64,000 nt of DNA, from assembly GCA_000149225.2 (NCBI GenBank), contig CM000690.1, forward strand, positions 496,001-560,000, written 5' to 3'. The notes under the pieces are model-generated. The model had not been told where the DNA came from. It saw only the letters and a list, made by a program, of their open reading frames with translations, and did not search any database. Below, one piece after another: positions 59,779 to 64,000 of the stretch (its first letter is position 1; each line of letters opens with the position of its first letter). Source of the DNA: Lachancea kluyveri NRRL Y-12651. Taxonomy: Eukaryota; Ascomycota; Saccharomycetes; Saccharomycetales; Saccharomycetaceae. The position numbers and the translations under genes were made by a program.

Positions 59779-61506
59779 CTAGTCGTTTCCTAGTTGGTCA
59801 CCTGACACACTTGCTGTGACGCCGATAATTAAGCCAGGCTTTTCTTCGTTGTCAAAACTTGCACTATCGAGTACAGCTGCGGTCTCCCTTGGTTGGCAGT
59901 TGTTTTTGCCCGTTGGGGTCTCAACTTCACCACTGCCTAGACTAAAATTACTCAAAGCAGGGCTTGTTTGGTCGGCAGCAGCAACCGGTAAGTTTGTATT
60001 TGTATGAGACGTGCCATTGCTTGGGAAACAGGTATGTGCCAGACATGCTGGATCGGGTTTCGCCTTGGGGCCTTCTTTATCGACCGAGAAAGCACAGCCG
60101 TCTTTGGCCGCAAAGGTGGATGGAATTTCTTCTGTCTCTTGACCGTCATCCTGCTTGTTCAATAGATATTCCAACTTGAAGCAATCGTTTTTTTCACTGC
60201 CGCTGCTTTTTGGAAACGAGCAAGACTTGACGACAGGAGCAAGATTGTGCATTGGTTTGGAGCTCACAGAGGGCGTCGTTTCTTTGAAGGCAAAATCAGA
60301 CTTGAAAAGAGGGGTGTGGCTCTGAGTAATAGGAGAAACGTTCCACCTGGACCCGACACCAGAACTTAAGGAGCTCGAAGAAGTGAGATTCATGAGATCA
60401 CTACCGTTGGTGGAGCCACCACTAGAGCTTGGGATAGAAGAAGTGTTGTTGTTCAAACAGTGCGGTACAGCGAAAGGCGATGGTGAGTTGACCTGGGAGG
60501 AGTTGTGTCTCTTGTTGGGTCCTATACTGTCCAAAAATGCAGCGGATGAACGGCGTGATGCAGAGCCTGAAGTACTACTAGAGTAAAGCACATCGATGGC
60601 GTTGGAACTCCTTCTAGGAGGGGGCTGTATAGCTGCAGAGCAACAGTTACGGGTGTTGACACATGTGTTGGATGGTCTTCGAAGATGTGGAGGAGTTGGA
60701 ACTGGAAACAGAGGCACGTTTGCATTCGTATTAATGGATGATGAGGAAGAGGAGGATGATAGGTTAATGATAGCATTCGTTGTTGCTTGCTGTTGTGTAG
60801 GGGCCATGATGCGCAAAGGTGGTAGGACGTGTGCTAAGGCGTTATCCCACAGGGGAGTCGCAGACGTGGTGGAAGAATAATGGAGCAGCTGCCGTTGGTG
60901 CAAAGGAGAAATTGCCGTGTTCACAGCTGGCAAGGGCTGCATGGGGTGGGTGTTCATCGGAACAGATGGAGGTGCTGGTGGTGGAGCTGGGGCGGGACCA
61001 GAAGCCGGGGGAGAAGAACAAGAGTGGGATCCACCAGCCACAGCACTTGTAGCACCAACGTAAACGGGATATGGATGGTTTGCGGATGCAGTGATCTCAG
61101 GGTTTGGATGCTGCTGCTGCAGGTGGTGGAGGTGCTGGTCATTCACCGACTGGGACATGGCCACGGCAGCCCTCTTCCTCTTGTTGGCACCACCATTCCA
61201 CCAGTTTTTCACTGCGTTGTCACTTCTACCGTTATCTAAAACCCTAGCAATCTCGGCCCACTTCGTGCCAATTTTCGAAACCAAATCCTCAATGAGACGG
61301 CCTTCGTCTTCGGTAATGGGAGCCTTGTTCAGGCTTGGTTTCAGGTTCTGATGGTAACGTTCTCTACACTGCTTAGGAGTCCTAGTTTGCAAATGAGAAG
61401 AGATTCGAACCCAGCTGGAAGCACCGAAACGGTCGACGAGCCGTAGCAATTGATGATCTTCTTCCAAAGTCCAAGGACCTCTTCTTACCATATCTTCCTG
61501 AGACAT
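59779..61506 (-). CDS. two-repeat (R2R3) Myb transcription factor, FlbD-like
   Basis: A DNA-binding regulator with two adjacent Myb repeats at the N-terminus: RRGPWTLEEDHQLLRLVDRF through QCRERYHQNLKPSLNKAPIT, then EDEGRLIEDLVSKIGTKWAE through SDNAVKNWWNGGANKRKR, with the usual spaced tryptophans. The wording closely follows the FlbD family of filamentous fungi (development regulators). The rest is low complexity, rich in Ser, Pro, Asn and His, with His/Gln (HHLQQQH) and Pro/Ala (PAPPPAPPSVP) runs. I placed the start at 61506 (MSQEDMVRRGPW, 575 aa); an in-frame ATG at 61650 would add 48 residues without similarity. I know of no clear S. cerevisiae orthologue (Bas1, Reb1, Dot6/Tod6 and Cef1 differ), so it may have been lost there. 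Confidence 0.85.
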   Translation of the reverse strand: MSQEDMVRRGPWTLEEDHQLLRLVDRFGASSWVRISSHLQTRTPKQCRERYHQNLKPSLNKAPITEDEGRLIEDLVSKIGTKWAEIARVLDNGRSDNAVKNWWNGGANKRKRAAVAMSQSVNDQHLHHLQQQHPNPEITASANHPYPVYVGATSAVAGGSHSCSSPPASGPAPAPPPAPPSVPMNTHPMQPLPAVNTAISPLHQRQLLHYSSTTSATPLWDNALAHVLPPLRIMAPTQQQATTNAIINLSSSSSSSSINTNANVPLFPVPTPPHLRRPSNTCVNTRNCCSAAIQPPPRRSSNAIDVLYSSSTSGSASRRSSAAFLDSIGPNKRHNSSQVNSPSPFAVPHCLNNNTSSIPSSSGGSTNGSDLMNLTSSSSLSSGVGSRWNVSPITQSHTPLFKSDFAFKETTPSVSSKPMHNLAPVVKSCSFPKSSGSEKNDCFKLEYLLNKQDDGQETEEIPSTFAAKDGCAFSVDKEGPKAKPDPACLAHTCFPSNGTSHTNTNLPVAAADQTSPALSNFSLGSGEVETPTGKNNCQPRETAAVLDSASFDNEEKPGLIIGVTASVSGDQLGND

Positions 61507-61795
61507 AAAGTTAGTTTTAAGAGGTTGATGAACAAGTACAGACAATGGACTCACTTGCATGGGTAAGGAGAAAAACGTTGGCCTTTTAAGACGTTGGTTT
61601 GCTGTGACGAACAGCCCGAGGAACGGTAGAAATGAGTTTGCTTTTTCCATGTATGGAACCAACAGGCGATCTGCAGATTGCAGATGGATCAGGAAATTTC
61701 AGACGGTCCCAGCTGCGCGTGGGCCAGCCCACACGATCTCGTATGTTAGTTGCCTGTATATTACGGATTCTACGAACGTGCGAGGGGAGATGGGA

Positions 61796-61832
61796 GAGGA
61801 GGAGGAGGAGGGGGGGAGGGGGGGGGGGGGGG
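61796..61832 (+). repeat. GGA repeat running into a 15-base poly-G tract
   Basis: A GAGGAGGAGGAGG-type run leads into G6, a single A at 61817, then 15 consecutive G (61818-61832). This is very unusual for a yeast genome and is a candidate G-quadruplex on the plus strand, which is the template strand of the Myb gene. Homopolymer length may be inaccurate. Confidence 0.8.
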
Positions 61833-63776
61833 TGGATAAAGGCTCGACACATATTGATAGTAGACCTCTGGGGTCGGGATACATAGAAGAGAAGCTAGAC
61901 AAGAGCGTAGGTGCTAAGGACTGGGACTCATTACGTGGGTTACATGTGTAGCACCTAGCGAGACGAAGACGTTGGCAAAACGGACTTAGACTATCAGGCG
62001 TAGTCCGAGCAACGGTTTTGCAAACGGCAGAGCGACGACAGGTGCACAAAACAAGAACAGCGTGAGTGTAGTAAGCAACGGACAGGGTAAACGATGCTTA
62101 CGCGGTCGAAAGAAATGGCATGAGATAGAGCAAAAAGACAGGGGAAAAAGAAAATATTCTCTTGCGTCATGTCAAATGTGGTGGTGATGGAGCCGTTTAA
62201 TCATGAAAATCCGGAAACGGAGGGACGGTTCGGCGAAGCGCCTTAGAATCGGCCTTAACGGTTGTTTTTTTTCCTTTCTGCCTCGGCTACAAAGAGGGGA
62301 GTGATAGGGGACCAAACAAAAAAAAAAAAAAAAACCAAGGGCGAAAAAGAGGTTGAGTGATATGAGACAGCTATTTTTATTCGGAGATGCATCCCGAGTA
62401 CATGATACGTAAGTCATTTGAAGTTTCAGGATTCCCATGTTTCTACCGCCGCGTCAGAATCCCTCTGTGCTGCTATTCCACCTTATAGCTCTACGTGGAA
62501 TATTCCAACCGAACCTTTGTCGAATTGCGTTTTTCGAAAACCGATGCTTGTCACGAGGGGAAAAATTTTTATGACAATTTTTCGAAGAGTAGTCTCTACA
62601 CACATGTACAGCTTGGTTCTTCAATGCGCTGGGCCGGTACCTGAATGAAACGTGTACGCGAGTGACTGATTACTTGTTTAGTGATGTCTGGTCATCATCA
62701 CCACCATCATCACTCTCTACTAAACCAAAGCGGCCAACGCTTCCCGCCCATGTTTTCCAGTGCGCACGCGGTTACTTTTAATGTTTCTCTTGGTTTTACC
62801 GGGTTCTGATGTGTACGCTTGGGCATGTGACATTAAAAATTTACCGCATAGAAGCAACAGAGCAGGAGGAGAGCCCCGAAATGGGTGGGTTTACCGTGAA
62901 GTTCGACACGAGCGTGGTGCCGTTACCGAAAAAAAAACGCACACAAGGCATAAACCCACCTGCGGTGTTAATCCTTTTCCCTGCGTCGACGCTAAAGTCC
63001 TGTTCGCCGCGTTCTTCTGGATAACTTCTATTTATGGCAAGAATGTAATTCTTTACAGATACCATCTGTGGTCGAGAATCCAAGAGCAATAATCACTTGG
63101 TATTCAGCAACACTGGTTGGACCACTCCAACCAGTTTGTATGTCGTAACTTAAAACAGGGAACGTTTTGTCTCCTTTCCCTCTCGTCTCCTGACCCAAAA
63201 ATTAAGGAGGGAGTTAGCCGTTAAAAACCTGCATGGTGGTTGTGTGCAGTAGAGGTACCTGTGCGATGTTTTCTGGAGGATGCCCGTATTTTAGACGATG
63301 CAAACCGGTTTTGGGGGACGGGTAGGAGCGGAGGGAGCCACGATTGTGACTTATGTGAACGTGCATCATTGGAAACGGCCGCCGATCATGGTTGGCGTGT
63401 GCGCGTTTGCAAAAAGAGTCGTCTTTGCCTGATTGAGATGGTCTGGGTGGACATCACAAAACTTTCTTGGAAAAAAAAGAGATGACTGATTTACGTACAT
63501 TACCTTTCTTTTTTTTTTGTTATTTGTTCTCCTGCTTGTTTCTACTGACGTAGGAAGTGGGCCAGGAACCTGATGATACACAGAGCTGCATATGAGGCAT
63601 TAGTACCTGGTGCTTGTGTCTTTGTTTGGCCGACCGTGCAGATGATGTAAAAGTTTCCAAAAATGTCTGCGGCCAAGCTTTTGAGATACCAAGAGAATAG
63701 TAGATCTTCTCTCCCTTTCTCTCTCTTTTTTTTTTCGCAATCCTCTGGAAAGGCTGCATTCCCGTTGCTTATGCAT

Positions 63777-63911
63777 GGACTCTCTATGAGTCCAATTGTT
63801 TTCAACTATTGAGAATGTGCCGGACTAGGGGTTAGGTCCAAGAAGGAAGCCATGACCCTGAATACTGCCCTCGCAGAACACCGGTGACAGTCTGTTCTTG
63901 GCTTTTTTTTT
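63777..63911 (+). ncRNA. candidate structured RNA or terminator-like hairpin cluster
   Basis: Three possible hairpins occur in 125 bp: GGACTC/GAGTCC (63777-63793, 5-base loop), GGAC/GTCC (63822-63839) and AGAACA/TGTTCT (63875-63898). A competing long-range pair, CCAAGAA/TTCTTGG (63838-63844 with 63895-63901), overlaps the third. A T9 run follows at 63903-63911, as at Pol III ends. I recognise no snoRNA, SRP or RNase P signature, and the stems are short enough to arise by chance. It is listed as a candidate only. Confidence 0.2.
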
Positions 63912-64000
63912 ATTTTTATTTCTCAAGTGTATGGATTTACCCATACACACATACGAATGCCGATATATATATGTATAAACACAACTCAATGGTGAAGAAT

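Larger units (their letters stand above)
61507..64000. promoter_or_regulatory. long non-coding region upstream of the Myb gene
   Basis: About 2.5 kb to the window end with no supportable gene. Short frames (up to 130 codons) overlap low-complexity G-rich or A-rich DNA, and several begin with non-ATG codons. Notable contents are a poly-G run (61796-61832), an A-tract near 62318-62335, a purine/pyrimidine-biased block near 62200-62330 and a hairpin cluster near 63777-63911. Long upstream regions are typical of developmental regulators in yeasts, so an extended promoter or a long 5' leader for the Myb gene is plausible. Confidence 0.45.

Noticed and set aside
61507-61650. Upstream in-frame ATG extending the Myb protein by 48 residues
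   Set aside because: Possible, but the extension has no similarity and the domain is complete from 61506; kept only as an alternative start.
61559-61951. 130-codon frame opposite the Myb 5' region
   Set aside because: Driven by the GGA/poly-G tract (polyGlu/polyGly), with no coding character.
62780-63092. 103-codon frame starting MFLLVLPGSDVY with a signal-peptide-like start
   Set aside because: Composition becomes irregular, with no domain, and a competing frame overlaps it. Not enough support for a gene call.
1-64000. CRISPR arrays, bacterial operons, Polinton-like or full-length retroelements
   Set aside because: No regularly spaced repeats, no Shine-Dalgarno-linked gene runs, and no capsid, integrase or polymerase frames. 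Only solo or partial delta LTRs are present.

Overview
The window reads as a chromosome segment of a budding yeast of the Saccharomycetaceae. Nearly every long reading frame is an intron-poor homologue of a Saccharomyces cerevisiae gene, intergenic DNA is AT-rich with many A/T tracts, and there are two nuclear tRNA genes with Ty1/Ty2-like delta LTRs beside them. The gene order interleaves what in S. cerevisiae lies in two separate blocks, chromosome II right arm (YBR263-YBR287) and chromosome X left arm (YJL049-YJL076). That pattern is expected of a lineage that did not go through the whole-genome duplication, such as Zygosaccharomyces or Torulaspora. I infer this from remembered gene order and have not checked it; the species is not fixed.

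Layout. 1-10.9 kb: the 3' end of an unrecognised gene, the photolyase PHR1, the nucleolar silencing scaffold NET1 and the cohesin subunit SMC3. 10.9-11.8 kb: an intron-containing tRNA-Leu(CAA) with a nest of three delta LTR pieces just upstream. 12.1-23.6 kb: ZSP1 (transporter family), JEM1 (ER J-protein), APE3 (vacuolar aminopeptidase), a YBR285W-like small gene, PSF2 (GINS) and ARG2 (arginine synthesis), with two long intergenic stretches rich in CACGTG. 23.7-32.2 kb: two THI7/NRT1-family permeases flanking an AMP-deaminase-like pseudoenzyme, plus a second LTR cluster and tRNA-Cys(GCA). 33.3-48.5 kb: SHM1, YPT10, RIF1, CHK1 (with an intron), UBX7, CHM7 and HSM3 (with an in-frame stop). 48.6-61.5 kb: MTR4, IRC8, a HAL5/NPR1-type kinase, PEP8, TIM54 and a FlbD-like two-repeat Myb factor. 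The last 2.5 kb is non-coding, with a poly-G run and a hairpin cluster.

Most genes are housekeeping and are not an operon-like unit. Chromosome biology is well represented: NET1, SMC3, PSF2, RIF1 and CHK1. The most informative irregularities are: (1) a 63-bp spliceosomal intron in the ATP-binding loop of CHK1; (2) a conserved-looking 45-codon tail of the first permease lying in the +1 frame directly after a CTT TGA junction; (3) an in-frame TAA in HSM3 with the rest of the frame preserved; (4) a deaminase homologue that has lost its catalytic motifs, sitting between two related permeases; (5) two independent LTR clusters that share the same internal breakpoint.
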